This document shows, piece after piece, positions 1 through 4,520 of a stretch of DNA of 5,535 nt (its first letter is position 1; each line of letters starts with the position of its first letter). Source of the DNA: Candidatus Berkelbacteria bacterium (GTDB lineage: Bacteria; Patescibacteriota; UBA1384; JAHJRZ01); NCBI GenBank assembly GCA_026397195.1, contig JAPLVI010000055.1:1-5535 (forward strand), read 5' to 3'. Made by a program: the position numbers and the translations under genes. The notes under the pieces are model-generated. The model was given only the letters and a program-made list of their open reading frames with translations. It searched no databases and was not told where the DNA came from.

Positions 1-408
1 ATCCATAATGTTTCGCCCATTCTTTGTGTCGGCGAGACGATTAAAGAAATGCGCATGGGTGATAATGAGGTGACAATAAAGCAATTACGCGAAGATTTAA
101 AACTTGTCAGTCCCAAAGATATGGAAAAGATGATTTTTGCATATGAACCAATCTGGGCAATCGGCAAAGAAAGAGGCGCTGACCCACAATATGCCAATCA
201 GCAGATGGGCTTAATGCGCCAGGCGATCGCTTCTTTTTATAACCGAGATTTGGCGGTTAAATCGAGGATATTATACGGCGGTAGTGTTAATGCAGGAACG
301 GTCAAGGATTATCTCGATCAGCCTGAAGTTAACGGAGTTTTGGTGGGTGGAAGTTCCGTTGTTGCTTCTGAATTTATTCAAATCTGTAAAATTGCCATGG
401 GCAAATAA
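1..408 (+). CDS. tpiA: Triosephosphate isomerase, 3' part (5' end outside window)
   Basis: The frame is open from base 1, so the gene starts upstream and only the last 135 residues are visible. TPI interconverts dihydroxyacetone phosphate and glyceraldehyde-3-phosphate in cytosolic glycolysis. Seen directly: PILCVGET (residues 6-13 of the fragment), the catalytic-Glu motif AYEPIWAIG (Glu at fragment residue 49, bases 145-147), the phosphate-binding loop YGGSV (92-96), and the terminal NGVLVGGSSV (111-120). The N-terminal Lys and the catalytic His lie outside the window. One oddity: after AIG the usual TGK of mobile loop 6 reads KER. The length to the stop is normal for the family. It is followed 17 bases later by gap, the next enzyme of the pathway, presumably in one operon. 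Confidence 0.96.
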   Translation: MHNVSPILCVGETIKEMRMGDNEVTIKQLREDLKLVSPKDMEKMIFAYEPIWAIGKERGADPQYANQQMGLMRQAIASFYNRDLAVKSRILYGGSVNAGTVKDYLDQPEVNGVLVGGSSVVASEFIQICKIAMGK

Positions 409-414
409 TATAAC

Positions 415-424
415 TAAGGAGGAG
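415..424 (+). promoter_or_regulatory. Strong Shine-Dalgarno for gap with very short spacing
   Basis: TAAGGAGG (415-422) matches the full 16S anti-Shine-Dalgarno complement, but only 3 bases separate it from the ATG at 426. The start is nevertheless secure, because MKIAINGFGRIGR is the canonical GAPDH N-terminus. Other native starts in this run (hypC, the EamA gene) have no visible Shine-Dalgarno, so gap appears to be the best-initiated gene here. Confidence 0.75.
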
Positions 425-425
425 T

Positions 426-1433
426 ATGAAAATAGCCATTAATGGTTTTGGACGAATTGGCCGAACTTTTTTTCGCGCCGCGCATAAATTAGGAATTAAA
501 ATTGATGCAGTTAATGATTTATGTGATAACGCCACTCTCTCTTATCTTTTAAAATACGACTCGACTTATGGACCATTTGAAGGAAAAGTTAAATCAACCG
601 AAGATTCAATTATTGTTGATGGAGACGAGATTAAGGCTCTAGGTGAGGCTGACCCCAAGAAACTTCCCTGGAAAGATTTGGGAATTGACTTGGTGGTTGA
701 ATCGACCGGTGTTTTTGTTGAACTTGATAAGGCGGGAGCTCATCTTGAAGCCGGAGCAAAAAATGTCGTCATTACGGCACCGTTTAAGGGCGATAAAATT
801 GGCAGAACTTTTATTTTGGGAGTAAATGAAGAAGATTATGATGCGCAAATCGATAAAGTGGCTTCAATGGCCTCTTGCACTACCAATTGTTTGATACCAG
901 TGGCTGATGTTTTACATAAAAATTTTGAGATCAAAAAAGCTTCAATGTCAACTATTCATTCCTTTACTATGGATCAGGTTTTGCAGGATTCGCCACATAA
1001 GGACCCAAGGCGGGGTCGTTCCGCTTTGCAATCTATCATTCCTACCACCTCGGGTGCCACCATTGCCGTTGCCGAAGTAATTCCAACTCTTAAAGACAAA
1101 ATGGATGGCCTCTCTTTCCGTGTGCCCACGGCAACTGTTTCGCTTTTAGATTTTGTTGCCCTTGTTGGCAAGACAACCACCGTTGAAGAAGTAAATCAAA
1201 CAATGAAAGCAGCAGCTGCAGATGAAAAATATAAAGGAGCAATAACGGTCAGCGAAGAGCCTCTCGTTTCGGCTGATTTGCGCTCTAATCCAGCGGGCGC
1301 AATTGTCGATCTATCCTTAACTCAAGTAATTGATGGTGATATGATCAAAGTAATTGCTTGGTATGACAACGAAATGGGCTATTCAATCCGCCTGGCTGAG
1401 TTCTGTCAATATCTAGAAACAAAAATAAGTTAA
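426..1433 (+). CDS. gap: Glyceraldehyde-3-phosphate dehydrogenase (phosphorylating, NAD type)
   Basis: Cytosolic enzyme oxidising glyceraldehyde-3-phosphate with inorganic phosphate to 1,3-bisphosphoglycerate. It has 335 residues, the full family length. The N-terminal Rossmann fold has INGFGRIGR (5-13); Asp31 in VNDL is the residue that favours NAD over NADP. The catalytic SCTTN holds Cys151, with its partner His178 in STIHSFT. Phosphate and substrate contacts are visible as TTSGAT (207-212), Arg232 in SFRVPT and Asn315 in WYDNE. In the S-loop the usual D-L-P-H-K-D reads DSPHKD, so the Leu known from work on the Bacillus enzyme to contribute to NAD selectivity is Ser; with Asp31 kept, NAD preference is still my inference. 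It sits 17 bases after tpiA and 5 bases before hypC, which suggests co-transcription of glycolysis with hydrogenase maturation. Confidence 0.97.
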   Translation: MKIAINGFGRIGRTFFRAAHKLGIKIDAVNDLCDNATLSYLLKYDSTYGPFEGKVKSTEDSIIVDGDEIKALGEADPKKLPWKDLGIDLVVESTGVFVELDKAGAHLEAGAKNVVITAPFKGDKIGRTFILGVNEEDYDAQIDKVASMASCTTNCLIPVADVLHKNFEIKKASMSTIHSFTMDQVLQDSPHKDPRRGRSALQSIIPTTSGATIAVAEVIPTLKDKMDGLSFRVPTATVSLLDFVALVGKTTTVEEVNQTMKAAAADEKYKGAITVSEEPLVSADLRSNPAGAIVDLSLTQVIDGDMIKVIAWYDNEMGYSIRLAEFCQYLETKIS

Positions 1434-1438
1434 GTATC

Positions 1439-1696
1439 ATGTGTCTCGCCACACCCGCCAAAATAATTTCAATCAAAAACAAAATGGCCGAAGTTGATGA
1501 CGGTCATGCAAAAAAGAAAGTCTACTTAGTTTTAATTAAAAATCCCAAAATCGGTGAATATTTATTAGTACATACTAATTTAGCTATATCAAAAATAGAC
1601 AAAAAAGAAGCTGAAGAAATAATAAACCTGATTTCGCAGCATGCTGCGAAATGTCAGGGCAGGTTTGTTGGCAAAGTTGCGGCTCCGCCGCATTAA
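1439..1696 (+). CDS. hypC: [NiFe]-hydrogenase maturation chaperone HypC/HupF family
   Basis: HypC carries the Fe(CN)2CO precursor with HypD and delivers it to the hydrogenase large subunit, holding the latter open for nickel insertion. The protein begins with the diagnostic MCLATP: Cys2, exposed after Met removal, is the essential ligand, and this fixes the start although no Shine-Dalgarno is visible. The OB-fold core follows, with GEYLLVHTNLAISKID (39-54) matching the family's G-x-Y-v-L-V-H signature, then the helix EAEEIINLI. The start lies 5 bases after the gap stop, so translational coupling is plausible. The last 18 residues (HAAKCQGRFVGKVAAPPH) look unlike the family and are encoded largely by two perfect palindromes (1631-1652 and 1678-1692). 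The client is probably the hydrogenase at 4521-5535. Total length of 85 residues is within the family range. Confidence 0.93.
   Translation: MCLATPAKIISIKNKMAEVDDGHAKKKVYLVLIKNPKIGEYLLVHTNLAISKIDKKEAEEIINLISQHAAKCQGRFVGKVAAPPH
1624..1666. repeat. Nested perfect palindrome inside the 3' end of hypC
   Basis: Bases 1631-1652 form a perfect 22-bp palindrome with arms ATTTCGCAGCA / TGCTGCGAAAT. It is flanked by a second inverted pair, AAACCTG (1624-1630) and CAGGTTT (1660-1666), leaving a 7-base asymmetry. The inner part encodes hypC residues 65-71 (ISQHAAK). The design resembles small palindromic elements that insert into genes without breaking the frame. Only one copy is in the window, so its repeat status is inferred. 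Confidence 0.7.
1678..1692. repeat. GC-rich hairpin at the hypC stop
   Basis: TGCGGC and GCCGCA form a 6-bp stem with a 3-base TCC loop. It encodes the last hypC residues and ends just before the TAA. It is not followed by a T-run (ATTAATTAAATCC comes next), so it is not a convincing terminator. It may be a palindromic insertion or an mRNA 3'-end or processing hairpin. Confidence 0.5.
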
Positions 1697-1719
1697 TTAA
1701 ATCCAATCAAACTGAATAA

Positions 1720-2655
1720 ATGTTTAAGCAATTAAAAGGTGAAAATAGGGGGATTTACCTGGCGCTTGTAGCCGCTCTTATTTCTGGGGTAGCGGTGTTT
1801 CTTAATAAAGAAGGCGTCTCACGAATTTCGGACAGCGATGTTTACACTACTCTGAAAAATATGGGTACAGCCGTTATTGTTATTTGCTTCTTCGTTTTCA
1901 CTCTACGTATTCAAGAATTCAAAAAACTTAAAATAAAAGATTGGTTTTGGCTAGTTTTAATTGGTTTGGTTGGCGGCAGTGTTCCTTTTTTACTTTTTTT
2001 CCACGGTTTATCTTTGGCTTCGAATGCCTCAATACCCAATTTAATCCATAAAACTCTTTTCATTTGGGTATCGGTAATGGCTGTTTTGTTTCTAAAAGAA
2101 AGGCTTGGCCTCATACAAATCCTTGCTTTACTGCTTCTTTTATTTGGCAATGTTTTGATTTTAGGATTCCCCCATCATTTTCAATTTGGACAAGCCGAAA
2201 TATTGATTTTAGCGGCCACCCTTATCTGGGCAATAGAAAATATTTTAGCTAAGACATTGTTAAAAAGATTAAAATCAGAGGTAGTCGTTTTTGGCAGGAT
2301 GTTTTTCGGTTCAATTTTTTTGATTTTTTATCTCATCTTTACGCATAAGATTAGTTTAATTTCCAATATCTCGGGAGTCGGTTGGATTTGGGTGGCAATT
2401 GTCTCAGCGATACTTTTTGGCTATGTTGTCTTTTGGTATGCTGCCTTAAAATATGCCCCTGTAAGTTTAGTCGCCTCGATTCTTGTTTTGGCGTCACCTT
2501 TAACCTCTATTTTGGAATCGGTTTTCCGGACCCACAAATATTCTTCTTTCCAAATCATAGGAATGATTATTATTGTAATTGCCCTAATATTGTTTATAAT
2601 AATGGTACGAAAGGTAAAATGGAAAAGGTTATTACCCGCAACCTTGCGGGCTTAA
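1720..2655 (+). CDS. EamA/DMT-superfamily inner-membrane transporter, ten predicted helices
   Basis: A 311-residue, very hydrophobic protein with the two-times-five helix layout of the drug/metabolite transporter superfamily. Helices are at roughly 11-28, 46-62, 75-92, 101-125, 129-149, 160-178, 190-207, 220-240, 247-268 and 277-296. The first EamA repeat spans about 13-149 and the second about 160-296. Family-like features are GIYLALVAALISGVAVFLNKEGV at the N-terminus, FLKERLG at the end of helix 4 and the helix 8-9 segment YAALKYAPVSLVASI. Substrate cannot be read from sequence; relatives export amino acids, nucleotide-linked metabolites or drugs. It starts 23 bases after hypC with no visible Shine-Dalgarno, and its 3' end overlaps the next gene by 37 bases. 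A hairpin (2635-2650) encodes part of its basic tail (LLPATLRA). Its placement between two hydrogenase-linked genes may be incidental. Confidence 0.9.
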   Translation: MFKQLKGENRGIYLALVAALISGVAVFLNKEGVSRISDSDVYTTLKNMGTAVIVICFFVFTLRIQEFKKLKIKDWFWLVLIGLVGGSVPFLLFFHGLSLASNASIPNLIHKTLFIWVSVMAVLFLKERLGLIQILALLLLLFGNVLILGFPHHFQFGQAEILILAATLIWAIENILAKTLLKRLKSEVVVFGRMFFGSIFLIFYLIFTHKISLISNISGVGWIWVAIVSAILFGYVVFWYAALKYAPVSLVASILVLASPLTSILESVFRTHKYSSFQIIGMIIIVIALILFIIMVRKVKWKRLLPATLRA

Positions 2656-3374
2656 CACTTTGTGCCCGTTATGCCTTTATGCCCAATAAGTTGAAATATT
2701 GTGGTCCTTCTAACGAGAGGACCCTTTTTGATTATGCGGCGAGTGGTCTTGTCGATAAAGGTCTGGTTGAAATGCTGGAAAAATTCGAGACAATGCATCC
2801 TTACTTAAAACTAATCGCGAAGGCAAATAAAATAAAAGATCCATTTGATAAGCGGGTTGTTGAGGCTTATTGGTTAGGTAATTCTCTACTCAACAAGGTT
2901 GAAATGAACAGCCTTTATTTGTCACTTCTTGATGATCACCATCTTAAAAAGAGGCTTAATACTAAAATCTTCAATGAACTCATTTTTAAGATCCCCATTG
3001 GCGCCAAGCCCCATCATGCATTTCATGTGTTTAATATTTTCATAAGAACCGGGAAGGATAAAATTAAACATACCTTGAGTACTATGCAGAGTTGTATTAT
3101 AACCGTAGGTAGAGTGAAGAGAGTTAGTAATACAGATGAGTTAACCGTTGAAGCGGATTCTTTAGATTTTCAAAAAGGTAAAATTGTCATTACTAGCCGA
3201 GAAAGAAAAGTACGTTATAATTTTTTTAATCAGAAATTAATCGATGATATAAAAATCGGTGATTTTGTTTCTTTGCACTGGGATTTTACTTGCGACAAAT
3301 TGAACTTAAGCCAAACAAAAAAGTTGAGAGTTTGGAACCAGTATCATTTGAATTTGGCGAATCTTACGATTTAA
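2619..3374 (+). CDS. DUF6390-family protein, putative hydrogenase-associated factor
   Basis: A 251-residue soluble protein. I assign it to DUF6390 from remembered family motifs: ARYAF-x-PN-x-L-x-YCGP (residues 16-30), VVEAYWLGN (80-88) and PHHAFHVFNIF (131-141, with His132, His133 and His136). I associate this family with [NiFe]-hydrogenase and hyp gene neighbourhoods, but its biochemistry is not known to me. The conserved Cys28 and the His cluster could bind metal, which is speculation. I chose the ATG at 2619 because it has AAAGG four bases upstream and keeps the ARYAF block; the in-frame stretch upstream is only a shadow of the transporter. It overlaps the transporter by 37 bases, so coupled translation is likely. 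No signal peptide or membrane helix is visible. The C-terminal third (160-245) is rich in Lys and beta-type sequence and follows GRVKRV. Confidence 0.85.
   Translation: MEKVITRNLAGLTLCARYAFMPNKLKYCGPSNERTLFDYAASGLVDKGLVEMLEKFETMHPYLKLIAKANKIKDPFDKRVVEAYWLGNSLLNKVEMNSLYLSLLDDHHLKKRLNTKIFNELIFKIPIGAKPHHAFHVFNIFIRTGKDKIKHTLSTMQSCIITVGRVKRVSNTDELTVEADSLDFQKGKIVITSRERKVRYNFFNQKLIDDIKIGDFVSLHWDFTCDKLNLSQTKKLRVWNQYHLNLANLTI
2635..2650. repeat. Hairpin in the overlap of the EamA and DUF6390 genes
   Basis: CCCGCA and TGCGGG form a perfect 6-bp stem around the 4-base loop ACCT. It is translated in two frames, as the last residues of the transporter and as residues 6-11 of the DUF6390 protein. It lies 16 bases inside the DUF6390 start, where it could affect initiation. 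No T-run follows. Confidence 0.5.
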
Positions 3375-3414
3375 TAAGCAGTTAACAATAAACATAAGCA
3401 GGAATCAGTAAACA

Positions 3415-3445
3415 GCGGCAAAGGCCGTATTTTTGTTGCTTTTTT
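3415..3445 (+). terminator. Weak intrinsic terminator after DUF6390
   Basis: CGGC (3416-3419) pairs with GCCG (3424-3427) around AAAG, extended by one G-U pair, and is followed by ATTTTTG and a second run of six or more T. It would end the tpiA-to-DUF6390 transcript 40 bases after the stop. The stem is short, so read-through is likely. Confidence 0.45.
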
Positions 3446-3472
3446 GATAAAAATATATATTATAGCAATTAT
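3433..3472 (+). promoter_or_regulatory. Candidate promoter for the pseudopilin gene
   Basis: Two overlapping sigma70-like choices exist: TTGTTG (3433-3438) with 17 bases to TATATT (3456-3461), or TTGATA (3444-3449) with 17 bases to AATTAT (3467-3472). Both lie in AT-rich sequence just before the GC-rich cassette, so the pseudopilin may be driven by a promoter of the host genome. AT-rich sequence easily yields such matches by chance. Confidence 0.35.
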
Positions 3473-3473
3473 G

Positions 3474-3951
3474 TGAGCGTCGTTACCCCGAGCGGAAGGA
3501 AGTGCCGACATGAGAAGAACCGGCTTCACCCTGATTGAGGTGTTGATTGTCATCGCTGTCCTCGCCATCCTGGCGGCGCTCGTCGTCCCACGCCTGCTGG
3601 CTGCAGGACGAGAGGCACGGGAAGGTTCCCTCAAGGCGCACCTCGCCGAGATGCGCGCCATGATTGATGCCTACAAGCAGCAACATGACGCCTACCCGAC
3701 ATCCCTCGAAGTGCTCACCAAGGAGCAGAACAAGTCGACGGGGAAGCCGTATCTGTCCCAGATTCCCCCCGACCCCTTCACGGGCAGCGCCGACTACAAC
3801 TACGACTCCAAGACCGGCGCGGTCCACTCCAAGGCCGAGGACGCCCACGATGGCACCGCCTACAAGGACTACTGAGCCACAACAAGGCCGTTTCGCGGCA
3901 TTTGCACTACCCGGAGGCGGGAAGACCACGCACCACTGGCTTTCCCCTCCG
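3474..3951 (+). mobile_element. GC-rich single-gene cassette, probably acquired
   Basis: Base composition changes abruptly near 3473 and back at 3951. Sixty-base blocks inside (3541-3600, 3601-3660, 3781-3840) have about 65-68% G+C; blocks at 541-600 and 3241-3300 have about 33%. Codons inside favour G or C in third position, and its only gene ends in TGA where all other genes here use TAA. The segment carries a Shine-Dalgarno, one gene and a strong terminator. No integrase, IS end or convincing target duplication is visible, so 'mobile element' means inferred foreign origin only. A mis-assembly would need two joins within 500 bases. Confidence 0.5.
3510..3875 (+). CDS. Type IV pilin-like / type II secretion GspG-like pseudopilin
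   Basis: A 121-residue prepilin with a class III signal: the basic leader MRRTG is cut by prepilin peptidase (PilD type) before Phe6, leaving the mature start FTLIEVLIVIAVLAILAALV with the essential Glu at +5 (residue 10). Residues 7-27 form the inner-membrane helix that packs the filament core. The head is short and G-family-like: YPTSLEVL (62-69), then PYLSQIPPDPFTG (80-92), YNYDSKTGAVHS (96-107) and a terminal DGTAYKDY. The start is fixed by the leader and by GGAAGGAAG at 3494-3502, with 9 bases from AAGGA to the ATG. No other pilus or secretion gene is in the window, so it would need assembly machinery encoded elsewhere. Its composition is foreign to its neighbours. Whether it serves a pilus, competence or secretion filament cannot be decided. 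Confidence 0.87.
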   Translation: MRRTGFTLIEVLIVIAVLAILAALVVPRLLAAGREAREGSLKAHLAEMRAMIDAYKQQHDAYPTSLEVLTKEQNKSTGKPYLSQIPPDPFTGSADYNYDSKTGAVHSKAEDAHDGTAYKDY

Positions 3952-3956
3952 TTTTT
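3912..3956 (+). terminator. Strong intrinsic terminator of the pseudopilin gene
   Basis: CGGAGG (3912-3917) pairs with CCTCCG (3946-3951). After a bulged C, GGGAAG (3919-3924) pairs with CTTTCC (3940-3945), with a further CCA/TGG pair towards the loop. Five T follow (3952-3956). The stem ends exactly where the GC-rich segment ends, which suggests it travelled with the gene. Confidence 0.85.
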
Positions 3957-3960
3957 AATT

Positions 3961-3994
3961 AAAAATGCCCCAACGTTACGTCAGGGCATTTTTT
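3961..3994. terminator. Bidirectional terminator between convergent genes
   Basis: AAAAATGCCC (3961-3970) and GGGCATTTTT (3984-3993) form a perfect 10-bp stem with a 13-base loop. The A-run before and T-run after make it work in both directions. It would stop plus-strand read-through and end the minus-strand CxxC gene, whose stop is about 50 bases away. It probably separated DUF6390 from the CxxC gene before the GC-rich cassette arrived. Confidence 0.85.
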
Positions 3995-4001
3995 ATCCGC
4001 T

Positions 4002-4019
4002 ACACCAAATTTTTGGTGT
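4002..4019. other. Additional AT-rich hairpin in the convergent gap
   Basis: ACACCAA and TTGGTGT form a 7-bp stem around ATTT, 23 bases past the stop of the minus-strand CxxC gene. There is no T-run on either side beyond the loop, so it is not called a terminator. It may stabilise the 3' end of that mRNA. Confidence 0.4.
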
Positions 4020-4041
4020 GGGGATGAATCGTCAAAATTTA

Positions 4042-4338
4042 TTACTTGCGATAACAATCGGAACAATAAACTGGACGATCTCCTGAAGGCTCAAAAGGCA
4101 ATTTTTCGATGTCTTTGCCGCAAGAGGCGCATTTGATTCCTTTACCAGAAACATCAATCATTCTGGATTCGCGCTCTTCATCTTTCTTTTTGCGGAAACA
4201 ATCGGTGCAATGCACTTCTTGACCTTCTTTAGGTCGGAATGGCAATTCGGTAATGTCTTTACCGCAGCCAGCACATTTGATCTTCATGTCGCTGACATCC
4301 TGCATTCCGCCGGAGAAACCTTGATCTTCTTCTGCCAT
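4042..4338 (-). CDS. Small protein with two tandem CxxC-x18-CxxC zinc-ribbon modules
   Basis: A 98-residue protein built from two copies of one module with a 48-residue period: M12-DVS-IKCAGCGKDI-LPF...HCTDCFRK and M60-DVS-IKCASCGKDI-LPF...YCSDCYRK. Cysteines are at 22, 25, 44, 47 and at 70, 73, 92, 95, enough to bind two Zn ions. The modules resemble the CxxC-x17-CxxC domain I know as TIGR04272, but both have 18 residues between the pairs. A charged linker (KKKDEERESR, 50-59) joins them. The function of the family is not known to me; nucleic-acid or protein binding is the usual guess for such ribbons. The start has AAGGA on the minus strand (4352-4356), 13 bases away. It lies downstream of the hydrogenase gene but seems to have its own promoter and a 134-base leader. 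Confidence 0.85.
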   Translation of the reverse strand: MAEEDQGFSGGMQDVSDMKIKCAGCGKDITELPFRPKEGQEVHCTDCFRKKKDEERESRMIDVSGKGIKCASCGKDIEKLPFEPSGDRPVYCSDCYRK

Positions 4339-4367
4339 AAGTTTAAAACTTTCCTTATTAACTAATA

Positions 4368-4490
4368 CTATTCGACCTTTCCCTTTATGGGACTAAGTAA
4401 AATTTTAAACCTACGGCTGACAATTGTGCCCCAGCTGGGCAGAAAACCGTTCTCACGTCTTAAAATTTCACCATTTTCATTATATACCAT
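4368..4490 (-). CDS. Possible 40-residue small ORF, in frame with the hydrogenase gene
   Basis: ATG at 4490 to TAG at 4368 encodes a 40-residue peptide starting MVYNENGEILRRENG and ending KILLSPIKGKVE. It has a soluble, protein-like composition. It shares the reading frame of the hydrogenase gene, and the frame is open for all 50 codons between that gene's TAA and this TAG. Against it: no Shine-Dalgarno, and a good promoter -10 box lies inside its third and fourth codons. It may be chance, an eroded gene or a read-through extension. No homologue is recalled. Confidence 0.22.
   Translation of the reverse strand: MVYNENGEILRRENGFLPSWGTIVSRRFKILLSPIKGKVE
4397..4472 (-). ncRNA. Predicted structured 5' leader of the CxxC gene
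   Basis: Read on the minus strand, GTGAAATTTTAA (4471-4460) pairs with TTAAAATTTTAC (4408-4397), giving a 12-bp helix with one G-U pair. Inside it ACGG (4450-4447) pairs with CCGT (4416-4413), capped by the hairpin TGCCC-AGCTG-GGGCA (4441-4427). An asymmetric internal loop, GACGTGAGA against AGGT, lies between the outer helices. The outer helix begins at the transcription start predicted from the promoter at 4479-4507. I do not recognise a known riboswitch or RNA family. The outer helix is AU-rich and could be chance. Confidence 0.35.
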
Positions 4491-4507
4491 TTTATTCCAT
4501 TTGTCCA
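4479..4507 (-). promoter_or_regulatory. Near-consensus sigma70 promoter for the CxxC gene
   Basis: On the minus strand TGGACA (4507-4502) is followed by exactly 17 bases and TATAAT (4484-4479): five of six and six of six matches to consensus. The start point would fall near 4472-4474, giving a leader of about 134 bases. It lies 14 bases past the hydrogenase stop, so the CxxC gene can be expressed apart from the hydrogenase operon. Three copies of AAATGG overlap it (starting near 4502, 4492 and 4476 on that strand). Confidence 0.65.
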
Positions 4508-4520
4508 GTTTTGTGGATAT

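Noticed and set aside
639..1180. Antisense and alternate-frame ORFs within gap (639-848 minus, 643-825 plus, 974-1180 minus)
   Set aside because: They overlap a fully conserved GAPDH gene, have no Shine-Dalgarno and resemble no family.
2382..2618. An in-frame N-terminal extension that would make the DUF6390 protein 330 residues long
   Set aside because: The stretch lies fully inside the transporter gene in another frame, has Cys/Phe-rich nonsense composition, and the ATG at 2619 has its own Shine-Dalgarno just before the conserved ARYAF block.
3421..3900. Direct 8-mer AAGGCCGT at 3421-3428 and 3884-3891, each next to GCGGCA
   Set aside because: The order of the two words differs on the two sides, each belongs to a small local hairpin, and an 8-mer match between two ~100-base flanks is not rare.
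3467..3961. AATTA at 3467-3471 and 3957-3961 as a target-site duplication around the cassette
   Set aside because: It is positioned suggestively at both edges, but five A/T bases in AT-rich sequence are expected by chance.
3483..4086. Long alternative-frame ORFs over the GC-rich segment (minus 3483-3929, plus 3664-4086)
   Set aside because: They are low-complexity shadows produced by high G+C; the plus frame from 3510 has an unmistakable prepilin signal and Shine-Dalgarno, and these ORFs run across the terminators.
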